Source: Streptomyces sp. SID12488 (GTDB lineage Bacteria; Actinomycetota; Actinomycetes; Streptomycetales; Streptomycetaceae). From it: a DNA stretch of 64,000 nucleotides. Of the stretch, positions 32,079-39,964 are shown piece by piece. A program made the translations under genes and the position numbers. Numbering within the stretch: the stretch's first letter is position 1; every line of letters begins with the position of its first letter. The notes beneath the pieces were generated by a model that was given only the letters and a program-made list of their open reading frames with translations, was not told the origin of the DNA and searched no databases. Where the stretch lies: contig NZ_JAAGLT010000012.1 of NCBI RefSeq assembly GCF_010548275.1, forward strand, positions 1 through 64,000. Reading direction: 5' to 3'.

Positions 32079-32140
32079 AAGGGGCGCGGGGCTGTATCGA
32101 TCTGCGGCTCCGCCGCGTGGGCGCGACCAGCCACGACGGA
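32079..32140. repeat. Streptomyces-type dispersed intergenic repeat with hairpin
   Basis: Begins AAGGGGCGCGGGGCTG and continues through a perfect small hairpin GCGGC-TCC-GCCGC (32104-32116) into GCGCGACCAGCCACGACGG. From memory, this GGGGCGCGGGG...CGCGACCAGCCACGA pattern recurs between genes throughout Streptomyces genomes. It lies in the gap between two converging genes and may help end transcription. Only one copy occurs in the window. Confidence 0.55.
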
Positions 32141-32211
32141 CGCGCGGACGACTCACCGACTTCGGCGCCGACAGCGCAGGACGCCGCCGCACAGAACCCT
32201 GCGGGTCCGGG

Positions 32212-32757
32212 TCACCCCCAGGCGCCGGCCCGAAGCCTCCACACCACGTGCCGGCGCAGTGGTCCTTCCGGCACGGTCAGGTCGTCGAAGTCCTTGGCCG
32301 GGTCGTGGGTCATACCGAGGCGGCGCATCACCGCCTGCGAACGGAGGTTGGTGGCAGTCGTGATCGCCAGGACCTCTTCGAGGCCGAGGCCCTTCTCGTC
32401 GAAGGCGTGGGCAACCACCGCCCGGGCAGCCTCGGTCGCGTATCCGTGCCCCCAGGCGGACCGGGCCAGCCGCCACCCCGCCTCGACCCCGTCGAACGCC
32501 ATGTCGTCCTCGACGGGGTCCAACCCGGCGAACCCGATGAACTCACCGGTGCCCGTGACCTCCACCGCCCACCATCCCCAGCCCCGTTCGTCGAGGCCGG
32601 TCTGGAAGTGGGCGGCGGAGGCTTCGCTCTGTTCACGGGTGAGGATGTCCCCGAGGTGCTCGCGGACCTCCGGGTCCGCGTTCATGGCCGCCCAGGGGAC
32701 AAGGTCGGACGGGCGCCAGGAGCGCAGGACGAGGCGTTCGGTTCGCAGGTCTGGCAT
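32212..32757 (-). CDS. GNAT family N-acetyltransferase (RimJ/RimL type)
   Basis: A 181-residue protein of the Acetyltransf_3 type. It opens with MPDLRTERLVLRSWRPSDL, carries the acetyl-CoA motif ARSAWGHGYATEAARAVVAHAF, and has the late VLAITTATNLRSQAVMRRLGM motif, all classic for RimJ/RimL-like enzymes that acetylate a protein N-terminus or a small amine. The frame extends 17 codons further upstream, but the family start fits the Met at 32757. It is convergent with the coupled GNAT gene and 72 bases downstream of the formyltransferase, on the same strand. Involvement in siderophore chemistry is possible but unsupported. Confidence 0.82.
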   Translation of the reverse strand: MPDLRTERLVLRSWRPSDLVPWAAMNADPEVREHLGDILTREQSEASAAHFQTGLDERGWGWWAVEVTGTGEFIGFAGLDPVEDDMAFDGVEAGWRLARSAWGHGYATEAARAVVAHAFDEKGLGLEEVLAITTATNLRSQAVMRRLGMTHDPAKDFDDLTVPEGPLRRHVVWRLRAGAWG

Positions 32758-32829
32758 GGCGCCATCCTGACGTGATCGCGTACCCGCGTCGACCGGAAAT
32801 CGGCCCACCCGCGAACCCGGCCTCCTCGG

Positions 32830-33777
32830 TCAGGGACGCGCCGTCAGATACCCACCCATCGTGCGGAAGTAGTCCGTCGCCGCGAGCTCCGAGCCGTCCT
32901 CCGTCCGTACCCGCTTCACCAGCAGCCCTCGCAGGCGCCCGTTCCGGGCCTCCGTGCCCGCGACCACGACGATTCCGTCGCCCTCGCGGATGAAGATCCG
33001 GCCGGGGGTGCCGCCGTAGCAGCCCTCGGACACCTCGGCGTCGACGATGCGTATCCGCTGCCCCTTGTGATGGGTGAACGCGTTGGGATACGGGTCCGAC
33101 TGAGCGCGGATCAGGCGTTCCAGGGACTCCGCGGGCCAGGTCCAGTCGATGCGGCTGTCCTCCAGGGAACGCTTGTGGAAGAAGCTCGCCCGGCTGCGGT
33201 CCTGGGGAATCCACTCCGCACGGCCTGAGGCGATGAGCCCGAGAGACTCGTGGACGACCGGTGTGATCAAGTCCACAGTGCGATTGAAGAGGTCTGTCAC
33301 CGTGTCGCGCGCGCCCACCGGGACCGCCCGTTGCAACAGCACGTCACCGGCGTCGAGCTCTGCGTTCATACGGTGGGCGGTGACACCGACCTCCCGTTCG
33401 CCGTTGATGAGCGCCCAGATCAGCGGGGAGAAGCCCGCGTACGCCGGGAGCAGCGAGTCGTGGATGTTGAGCGTGCCGTGCGCCGGGAGGTCGAAGATCT
33501 CGGGGGGCAGGACTGTCCGCCAGTTGTTGGCGACGATCAGATCTGGCGCCAACTCCCCTAGTTTGGCGAGGAGTTCGGGATCATCGGGGCGGTTGCGCAG
33601 CAGCACCGGGATGCCGTGCTTCTCGGCGAGGTCGGCCACCGAGTCGTCCCAGATCTTCTCGTACACGTGGTCGCTCTTGGGGTGGGTGACCGCCAGGACC
33701 ACCTCGTGCTCGGAGTCCAGCAGGGCCTGGAGCGTGCGGTGCCCCCAGGTCTGATAGCCGAACATGACGACCCGCAT
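32830..33777 (-). CDS. N5-hydroxyornithine formyltransferase (methionyl-tRNA formyltransferase-like, CchA type)
   Basis: 315 residues. A formyl_trans_N domain with the catalytic Asn-His-Asp set is visible: N104 and H106 in GTLNIHDSLLPAYAGFSPL and D142 in MNAELDAGDVL. A smaller C-terminal domain follows. Next to an ornithine monooxygenase and NRPS, it should transfer formyl from 10-formyl-tetrahydrofolate to N5-hydroxyornithine, as CchA does for coelichelin. The start at 33777 follows GGAAGGA with 6 bases spacing; an upstream in-frame start has no ribosome site. It diverges from the monooxygenase across a shared iron box, so both should be made only under iron shortage. Confidence 0.88.
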   Translation of the reverse strand: MRVVMFGYQTWGHRTLQALLDSEHEVVLAVTHPKSDHVYEKIWDDSVADLAEKHGIPVLLRNRPDDPELLAKLGELAPDLIVANNWRTVLPPEIFDLPAHGTLNIHDSLLPAYAGFSPLIWALINGEREVGVTAHRMNAELDAGDVLLQRAVPVGARDTVTDLFNRTVDLITPVVHESLGLIASGRAEWIPQDRSRASFFHKRSLEDSRIDWTWPAESLERLIRAQSDPYPNAFTHHKGQRIRIVDAEVSEGCYGGTPGRIFIREGDGIVVVAGTEARNGRLRGLLVKRVRTEDGSELAATDYFRTMGGYLTARP

Positions 33778-33806
33778 ATTCGATCCTTCCGTAGGACACA
33801 CCATTG

Positions 33807-33825
33807 CAAGGTAAGGCTAACCTTA
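33807..33825. promoter_or_regulatory. Iron box shared by formyltransferase and monooxygenase genes
   Basis: CAAGGTAAGGCTAACCTTA matches TTAGGTTAGGCTAACCTAA at 15 of 19 positions, with the central AGGCTAACCT exact. It lies midway in the 85-base divergent spacer and could control both promoters. Flanking TTATTTAATAT is strikingly AT-rich for this genome, as expected of a promoter. Confidence 0.85.
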
Positions 33826-33862
33826 TTTAATATCAGTGGCGCCTAGGGGAAGGGAAGTTGCG

Positions 33863-35215
33863 GTGAACGCACTGCACGACGAGCCGGACGCCATCCATGA
33901 CGTGCTCGGAATCGGATTCGGCCCGTCAAATCTGGCGCTGGCGATAGCCATCGCGGAACACAACGCACAAGCCGCGCCCGAGGAGCGGATCCACGCCGAG
34001 TTTCTGGAGCGCCAGCCACGGTTCGGCTGGCACCGCGGCATGCTCATCGACGACGCGACCATGCAGGTGTCCTTTCTCAAGGACCTGGTCACCATGCGCA
34101 ACCCGACCAGCGATTTCAGCTTCCTGTGCTTCCTGCGGGACCGCGGCCGGCTGGTGGACTTCCTCAACGCGAAGACGCTCTTCCCGCTGCGGATCGAGTT
34201 CCACGAGTACTTCGAGTGGGCGGCTGCCCGGATCGCCGACCAGGTGACGTACGACGCCGAGGTCGTCTCCGTGGAGCCCGCGCTGACCGAGGACGGCGAG
34301 GTCCGCTGGTTCGACGTCGTCAGCCGCGTGCCGGGCGATCCGGACCGTACGGTGGTCCGCCGGGCCCGCAACATCTCGGTCGCCGTCGGTCTCGAACCGC
34401 ACGTCCCGCCGGGCACCGCCCTGTCGGACCGCATCTGGCACAACAGCGAACTGGTCCCCCGCACCCGCGAGTTGACCGGCTCGGGCGCCTCGGTGGGCCG
34501 CATTCTGGTGCTCGGCGCGGGTCAGAGCGGCGCCGAGGCGGTCGACTACCTGCACCGCTCCTTCCCCGGCACCGAGGTGTGCGCGGTCTTCGCCAAGTAC
34601 GGCTACACGCCCGCCGACGACAGCCCGTTCGCCAACCGGATCTTCGACCCGGAGGCGGTGGACGTCTACTTCCGGTCCCGACCGGAGGTGAAGCAGTCCC
34701 TGCACGACTACCACCGCAGCACCAACTACTCGGTGGTCGACATGGACCTGATCGAGACGCTGTACGCCACCATGTACCGCGAGAAGGTCCAGGGCACCGA
34801 GCGGCTGCGGATGCGCAACGTCTCCCGCATCCGTGACGTCGAGCAGCTGGACGACCGGCTGGACGTCACCGTCGAGTATCTGCCCACCGGAGAACGGGAG
34901 GTGCTCTCCTGCGACGTGCTCGTGCACGCCACCGGCTACCGCCCCCGCGACCTCGACACCATGCTGGGCAGAGCCGCCAAGCTGTGCCTCCGGGACGACA
35001 ACGACGCCGTACGGGTGGGCCGCGACCACCGGGTCGAGGTCACGCCCGAGGTCACCGCCGGCATCTATCTGCAAGGCGCGACCGAGCACACGCACGGGCT
35101 CACCTCGACGCTCCTGTCGACGACCGCCGTGCGCTCGGGAGAGATCCTCGACTCCCTGCTCCTGCGTCGCACGAGCGAGGCAGTCACCGGAGCTGGGCAA
35201 CCGTCTGGAACTTAA
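33863..35215 (+). CDS. L-ornithine N5-monooxygenase (SidA/PvdA/CchB type)
   Basis: 450 residues. It hydroxylates the side-chain nitrogen of L-ornithine using FAD, NADPH and O2, the committed step to hydroxamate siderophores. The FAD site is VLGIGFGPSNLALAIAI near residue 14, the NADPH site is ILVLGAGQSGAEAV near residue 214, and the C-terminal ATGYRP motif and TEHTHGLTSTLLS tail are typical. I prefer GTG 33863 over GTG 33836 because GGGAAGGGAAG stands just before it. Product goes to the formyltransferase and to the NRPS. Confidence 0.93.
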   Translation: MNALHDEPDAIHDVLGIGFGPSNLALAIAIAEHNAQAAPEERIHAEFLERQPRFGWHRGMLIDDATMQVSFLKDLVTMRNPTSDFSFLCFLRDRGRLVDFLNAKTLFPLRIEFHEYFEWAAARIADQVTYDAEVVSVEPALTEDGEVRWFDVVSRVPGDPDRTVVRRARNISVAVGLEPHVPPGTALSDRIWHNSELVPRTRELTGSGASVGRILVLGAGQSGAEAVDYLHRSFPGTEVCAVFAKYGYTPADDSPFANRIFDPEAVDVYFRSRPEVKQSLHDYHRSTNYSVVDMDLIETLYATMYREKVQGTERLRMRNVSRIRDVEQLDDRLDVTVEYLPTGEREVLSCDVLVHATGYRPRDLDTMLGRAAKLCLRDDNDAVRVGRDHRVEVTPEVTAGIYLQGATEHTHGLTSTLLSTTAVRSGEILDSLLLRRTSEAVTGAGQPSGT

Positions 35216-35230
35216 GGTAGCCTCACCTAA
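35212..35230. promoter_or_regulatory. Iron box upstream of the siderophore exporter operon
   Basis: TTAAGGTAGCCTCACCTAA matches the iron-box consensus at 15 of 19 positions. It overlaps the stop codon of the monooxygenase gene and lies about 85 bases before the exporter start, giving the export and binding-protein genes their own iron control. Confidence 0.78.
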
Positions 35231-35237
35231 GTTTTAG

Positions 35238-35271
35238 CCTGTCCGGGTGCACGCACACGCCCTCGGGCAGG
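35238..35271 (+). terminator. Hairpin in the leader of the exporter operon
   Basis: CCTGTCCGGG (35238-35247) can pair with CTCGGGCAGG (35262-35271) over ten positions with two G-U pairs and a 14-base loop. It falls between the iron box and the exporter ribosome site. It could end the monooxygenase transcript or act in the exporter 5' leader; no U-run follows. Confidence 0.35.
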
Positions 35272-35313
35272 CCCTACTGGCCCGAACTGTCGTCCGATCC
35301 CGGAGGGGTAAGG

Positions 35314-37011
35314 GTGAGTAGTCCTTCACAGCTGTCGGGGCGGGACGTCCTGCGGCAGGCGGTCAGAGGGCAGCGGCGTGACGTCGCCCTCGGCGCGCTC
35401 CTCGGCTCCGGCCACCAACTCGGCGAGGTGATGGTGCCGGTCGTGATCGGTCTGGTCATCGACCACGCCGTCGCGGGCTCCGACACCGGCGCCCTGCTGA
35501 GCTGGCTCGCCGCCCTCGCCGTCGTCTACGTCGGTCTCGCGCTCAGCTGGCGCTTCGGCGCCTGGTCCGCCGACCGGGCCGCCGCCCAGGCCGAACACAC
35601 CCTCCGCATCACCCTCGTACGCCGGGTCCTGGCCCCCGGGGGCGGCACCGAGGAGGGCCGCCTGCCGGGCGCCCTCGCCAACATCGCCACGGAGGACGCC
35701 AAACGCGTCGGCGCGGTCAGCATGGCGGCCATGGGCGGGATCTCGTCCCTCGTCGGCATCCTCGTCGGCGCGGTGGTGCTGCTGCGCATGTCCGTCACGC
35801 TGGGGCTCGTCGTGCTGCTCGGCACTCCTGTTCTGCTGTGGCTGGGGCATCTGCTGAGCAAGCCGCTGGAGTCGCGCAGCGAGGCCGAGCAGGAGCGGGC
35901 CGCGCACGCCTCGGCCGTCGCCGCCGACCTGGTGGCCGGCCTGCGCATCCTCAAGGGCATCGGCGGCGAGTCCACCGCACTGGCCCGCTACCGCACCACC
36001 AGCCGCGACTCCCTCCAGGCCACCCTGAAGGCCGCCCGTGCGCAGGCCTTCCAGAGCGGCATGGTGCTCGCCCTCACCGGCTGCCTGATCGCCGCCGTCG
36101 CCCTGGTCGGCGGCCGGCTCGCCGCCCAGGGGGACATCAGCCTGGGCCAGTTGGTGTCGGCCGTCGGGCTCGCCGTCTTCCTCGTCGGCCCGCTGGAGAC
36201 CCTCGCGTGGGTCAACGCCGAGCTCGCCCAGGGCCGGGCCTCGGCCACCCGGATCGCGGAGGTGCTGGCCGCCCCGCACAACGTCACCCCGGGCACGGCC
36301 ACCCTGGCCCAGCCGGTGCGCGGCGCGGTGCGTCTCACCGGCGTCAGCCTCGGCGGGCTCAAGAACCTCGACCTCGACATCGCGCCGGGCGAGCTGCTCG
36401 GCGTGGTCGCGACCGACCCCGCGCACGCCATCGACCTGATGCGCTGCCTGGCCCGGCAGGCCGACCCCGATGCGGGCACCGTCGAGCTCGACGGTGTCCC
36501 CCTGCGGGACCTGGACCCGGCCGAGCTGCGCACCGCGCTGCTGGTCGCCGAGCACGACGCCGACCTCTTCGAGGGCACCGTCCGCGGCAACGTCACGGCA
36601 GCCTCGCCCGACCACGCCGACCCCGGCCGGGCAATGACCGCGGCCGGTGTGGCCCAGGTCGCGCAGTCGCTTCCGGACGGCGAGGATACGGCGGTCAGTG
36701 AGCGGGGCCGCTCACTCTCCGGCGGGCAGCGTCAACGCGTCGCACTGGCAAGGGCGTTGGCGGCCGAGCGGCCGGTCCTGGTGGTCCACGATCCGACCAC
36801 CGCCGTCGACACGGTGACCGAGGTGGGCATCGCAGACGGAGTCCGGGAGATCCGCAAGGGCCGTACGACGGTGCTGGTGACCACCAGTCCAGCGCTGCTG
36901 TCGGTCACCGACCGGGTCGTACTGCTGGAGAACGGGCGGGTCACCGACACCGCCCCGCACGCGGACCTGATCGACCGTCACGAGACCTACCGAGCGGCGG
37001 TACTGGCATGA
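35314..37011 (+). CDS. ABC exporter half-subunit with degenerate ATPase motifs (subunit A)
   Basis: 565 residues: a six-helix transmembrane domain (about 30-300) then a nucleotide-binding domain. The signature LSGGQRQRVALARAL is perfect, but the Walker A region reads GVVATDPAHAID with no P-loop Lys. Walker B ends VVHDPTT (Asp to His, Glu to Asp), the Q-loop Gln is Glu (VAEHDADLF), and the H-loop His is missing (TTSPALL). It cannot bind ATP conventionally at its own site and should act only with subunit B, whose gene overlaps by four bases (ATGA). Context suggests export of the desferri-siderophore. GTG start with GGAGGGG 5 bases upstream. Confidence 0.85.
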   Translation: MSSPSQLSGRDVLRQAVRGQRRDVALGALLGSGHQLGEVMVPVVIGLVIDHAVAGSDTGALLSWLAALAVVYVGLALSWRFGAWSADRAAAQAEHTLRITLVRRVLAPGGGTEEGRLPGALANIATEDAKRVGAVSMAAMGGISSLVGILVGAVVLLRMSVTLGLVVLLGTPVLLWLGHLLSKPLESRSEAEQERAAHASAVAADLVAGLRILKGIGGESTALARYRTTSRDSLQATLKAARAQAFQSGMVLALTGCLIAAVALVGGRLAAQGDISLGQLVSAVGLAVFLVGPLETLAWVNAELAQGRASATRIAEVLAAPHNVTPGTATLAQPVRGAVRLTGVSLGGLKNLDLDIAPGELLGVVATDPAHAIDLMRCLARQADPDAGTVELDGVPLRDLDPAELRTALLVAEHDADLFEGTVRGNVTAASPDHADPGRAMTAAGVAQVAQSLPDGEDTAVSERGRSLSGGQRQRVALARALAAERPVLVVHDPTTAVDTVTEVGIADGVREIRKGRTTVLVTTSPALLSVTDRVVLLENGRVTDTAPHADLIDRHETYRAAVLA

Positions 37012-38837
37012 GCAGCCATGAATTCGCCGACAAATCAAGGGAGTTGCTGCCCACCGCGACACCCCGTCGCACCCGGGCCGCGGTCCGCGAACTGGTCCGC
37101 CCGCGCCGTCGGCTGGCCCTCGGCGCCTTCGCCGTGATGGTCGCGGCGACCGCTGTCGGGCTGCTCGTCCAGCCGCTGCTGGGCCGGATGGTGGACCTTG
37201 TCGCCGAGCACCGCCCGCCGGACGACCTCACCCTCCCCGCCGTCCTCCTGGTCCTGGTCGCCGTCGCGCAGGGCGCCGCCACCGCGCTCGGGCTGTCCCT
37301 GGTCTCCCGGCTCGGGGAGACCGTGCTGGCCCAGTTGCGCGAGCGGTTCGTCGAGCGGGCGCTGCGGCTGCCCCTGGAGCAGGTGGAGAAGGCCGGGTCC
37401 GGCGACCTCAACGCCCGTGTCACCAGGGACGTTTCGGTGGTCGGCGAGGCGGTCCGCAACGCGCTGCCCGAGCTGGCCCGTTCCCTGCTCGCCATCGTGC
37501 TGACCTTCGCCGCGATGGCCGTCCTGGACTGGCGTTTCCTGCTGGCCGCGCTGCTCGCGGTGCCCATCCAGGCGGGAACCGCCCGTTGGTACGTGCGCAA
37601 CGCCGTGCCGCTGTACGCCGAGCAGCGCATCGCCATGGGGGCCCAGCAGCAGCAGTTGCTGGACACCATCGCGGGCGCCGGGACCGTACGGGCGTTCCGG
37701 CTGGAGGAGCCGCACACCGAGTCCGTCACCCGGCGCTCGTCCGCCGCGGTCACGCTGACGATGCGGGGCGTGCGGCTGGTGCTCGACTTCTACAACCGGC
37801 TGCACATCGCCGAGTACACCGGCCTCGCCGCGGTCCTGGTCACCGGGTTCCTGCTGGTGCGCGCCGACTCCGTGTCCATCGGTACGGCCACGGCCGCCGC
37901 GCTCTACTTCCACAGCCTCTTCGGCCCGGTCAACCAGGCCCTCGCGCTGCTCGACGACGCCCAGTCGGCGACGGCGGCCCTGGCCCGGCTGGTCGGCGTC
38001 GCCGACGTCCCGGAGCCCGAGGCCACTCCCCCGGCACCCACGGCGCAGCGGCGCGAGCCCGGCACGGTCACCGTGACCGGCGTCCACCACGAGTACCTGC
38101 CCGGGCGTCCCGCCCTTCGGGACATCCATCTCACGCTGGCCGCCGGGGAGCGGGTCGCGCTGGTCGGGCCGAGCGGCGCGGGCAAGACCACGCTCGCCAA
38201 GCTCATCGCGGGTGTCCACGAGCCGACCTCCGGCACGATTCGACTGACCGGCGTCTCGACATCCGCCGACAGTCTGCAGGTTGCCCTGGTCACCCAGGAG
38301 ACGCACGTCTTCGCGGGACCGCTCGCCGACGACCTGCGTCTCGCGCGCGCCGACGCCACGGACGAGGCCCTGCGTACGGCCCTGGCCGAAGTCGGCGCGC
38401 TGGACTGGGTGCTGGCCCTGCCCGAGGGCCTGGCCACCGTCGTCGGCGAGGGCGGCCACCGGCTCACCGCCGCCCAGGTGCAGCAACTCGCCCTGGCCCG
38501 GCTGGTGCTGGCGGATCCGCCGGTCGCCGTACTGGACGAGGCGACTGCCGAGGCCGGCAGCACCGGCGCGCGGCTGCTGGAGAAGGCCGCCGACCGGGCG
38601 ATCGACAACCGCACCGCGCTCGTGGTCGCCCACCGTCTCACTCAGGCCGCCGACGCGGACCGGATCGTCGTCATGGACGGCGGCCGGATCGTGGAGAGCG
38701 GCACCCATGACGAGCTGTGCGCGGCGGCCGGCACCTACGCCTCCCTGTGGCAGGCCTGGTCCGGCACCCGTTCGCCGGCCGAGAAGCCCCCCACGCGTCC
38801 CAGCACCGACACAACCACCACCGTGAAGGACCACTGA
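37008..38837 (+). CDS. ABC exporter half-subunit (subunit B)
   Basis: 609 residues: transmembrane domain (about 40-330) plus nucleotide-binding domain. Walker A GPSGAGKTT, Q-loop VTQETHVF, Walker B VAVLDEATAE and H-loop VVAHRLTQ are intact, but the signature reads LTAAQVQQLALARL instead of LSGGQ. This is the mirror image of subunit A: together they would form one complete ATP site (Walker motifs from B, LSGGQ from A) and one dead site. It is the likely exporter of the siderophore made here. Its TGA overlaps the start of the binding-protein gene by one base. Confidence 0.87.
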   Translation: MSSHEFADKSRELLPTATPRRTRAAVRELVRPRRRLALGAFAVMVAATAVGLLVQPLLGRMVDLVAEHRPPDDLTLPAVLLVLVAVAQGAATALGLSLVSRLGETVLAQLRERFVERALRLPLEQVEKAGSGDLNARVTRDVSVVGEAVRNALPELARSLLAIVLTFAAMAVLDWRFLLAALLAVPIQAGTARWYVRNAVPLYAEQRIAMGAQQQQLLDTIAGAGTVRAFRLEEPHTESVTRRSSAAVTLTMRGVRLVLDFYNRLHIAEYTGLAAVLVTGFLLVRADSVSIGTATAAALYFHSLFGPVNQALALLDDAQSATAALARLVGVADVPEPEATPPAPTAQRREPGTVTVTGVHHEYLPGRPALRDIHLTLAAGERVALVGPSGAGKTTLAKLIAGVHEPTSGTIRLTGVSTSADSLQVALVTQETHVFAGPLADDLRLARADATDEALRTALAEVGALDWVLALPEGLATVVGEGGHRLTAAQVQQLALARLVLADPPVAVLDEATAEAGSTGARLLEKAADRAIDNRTALVVAHRLTQAADADRIVVMDGGRIVESGTHDELCAAAGTYASLWQAWSGTRSPAEKPPTRPSTDTTTTVKDH

Positions 38838-39898
38838 TGTTCGGCTCTCCCAGAGGCACTCGGCTCGCCGCGGCGCTCACCTCCGTACTGCTCCTCTTCG
38901 GCACCGCCGCCGCCTGCGGCTCCGACGACGACTCCGACACGGCGGGCTCCGCCGCCGACGCGTCCGCCAACTCCGCCTTCCCGGTGACCCTTTCGCACAA
39001 GTACGGCAGCACCAGCATCAAGTCCGAGCCCAAGCGGATCGTCACGGTCGGTCTGACCGACCAGGACGCCGTCCTCGCGCTGGGCAAGGTGCCGGTCGGT
39101 ACGACCGAGTGGCTGGGCGGCTACAAGGGCGCGATCGGCCCGTGGGCGGCGGACAAGCTGGGCAGCGCGGCGGCGCCGACCGTCCTGAAGGACACCGGCA
39201 CGGGCCCGCAGACCGAGAAGATCGCCGCCCTCCGGCCGGACCTGATCCTCGCGGTCTACGGCGGTCTGACGAAGGCGCAGTACGACACGCTGTCGAAGTT
39301 CGCCCCGGTGGTGGCACAGCCGAAGGAGTACAACGACTACGGCGTGCCGTGGCAGAACCAGACCGAGATCATCGGCAAGGCGCTCGGCCAGGAGGCCAAG
39401 GCGAAGGAGCTGGTCACCGGGGTCGAGGCCGACTTCAAGAAGGCGGCGACCGAGCACCCCGAGTTCGCCGGTGCCACCGCCCTGATGGCGACCCCGTACG
39501 AGGGCACCTTCGTCTACGGCAGCCAGGACTCGCGCTCGCGCGTCCTCACGGACCTCGGTTTCAAGCTGCCCACCGACCTGGACAAGGTCATCGGTGACGA
39601 GTTCGGGGCCAACATCAGCAAGGAGCGCACCGATCTCCTGAACACGGACGCGATCGTGTGGATCGTCGCCGACACCACCAAGGACAAGGCGACGCTGCGC
39701 AAGGACCCCCTGTACGCGGACCTGAAGGTCGCCAAGGAGGACCGTGAGGTCTTCGTCAAGGAGTCCAGCGACTACGGCAACTCCGTGTCGTTCGTGTCGG
39801 TGCTGAGCCTTCCGTACATGCTGGAGCGGCTGGTCCCGCAACTGTCGGCGGCGGTCGACGGCAAGACGGCCACGAAGGTGACCGAGCCGACCGGCTGA
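38837..39898 (+). CDS. Iron-siderophore substrate-binding lipoprotein (FecB/FhuD type)
   Basis: A 353-residue class III binding protein. A basic N-terminus, hydrophobic stretch and Cys27 (FGTAAACGSD) form the lipoprotein signal. The mature part has KRIVTVGLTDQDAVLALGKVPVGTT and EKIAALRPDLILAVYGG, standard for iron-hydroxamate binding proteins. It should capture the ferric siderophore for the FecCD/ATPase importer encoded about 7 kb to the left, an unusual split of importer genes. The ATG at 38837 overlaps the exporter stop. Confidence 0.9.
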   Translation: MFGSPRGTRLAAALTSVLLLFGTAAACGSDDDSDTAGSAADASANSAFPVTLSHKYGSTSIKSEPKRIVTVGLTDQDAVLALGKVPVGTTEWLGGYKGAIGPWAADKLGSAAAPTVLKDTGTGPQTEKIAALRPDLILAVYGGLTKAQYDTLSKFAPVVAQPKEYNDYGVPWQNQTEIIGKALGQEAKAKELVTGVEADFKKAATEHPEFAGATALMATPYEGTFVYGSQDSRSRVLTDLGFKLPTDLDKVIGDEFGANISKERTDLLNTDAIVWIVADTTKDKATLRKDPLYADLKVAKEDREVFVKESSDYGNSVSFVSVLSLPYMLERLVPQLSAAVDGKTATKVTEPTG

Positions 39899-39911
39899 CG
39901 GCCGGTCATAT

Positions 39912-39949
39912 GGCTGTGGCCCGGCCGGAGTTCCGGTAGGGCCACAGCC
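39912..39949. terminator. Strong bidirectional hairpin ending the siderophore cluster
   Basis: GGCTGTGGCCC (39912-39922) and GGGCCACAGCC (39939-39949) are a perfect 11-bp inverted repeat with a 16-base loop that holds a second small CCGG-AGTT-CCGG stem. It lies between the converging binding-protein and GH43 genes. Confidence 0.75.
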
Positions 39950-39964
39950 GTCGCTGCTACCGGC

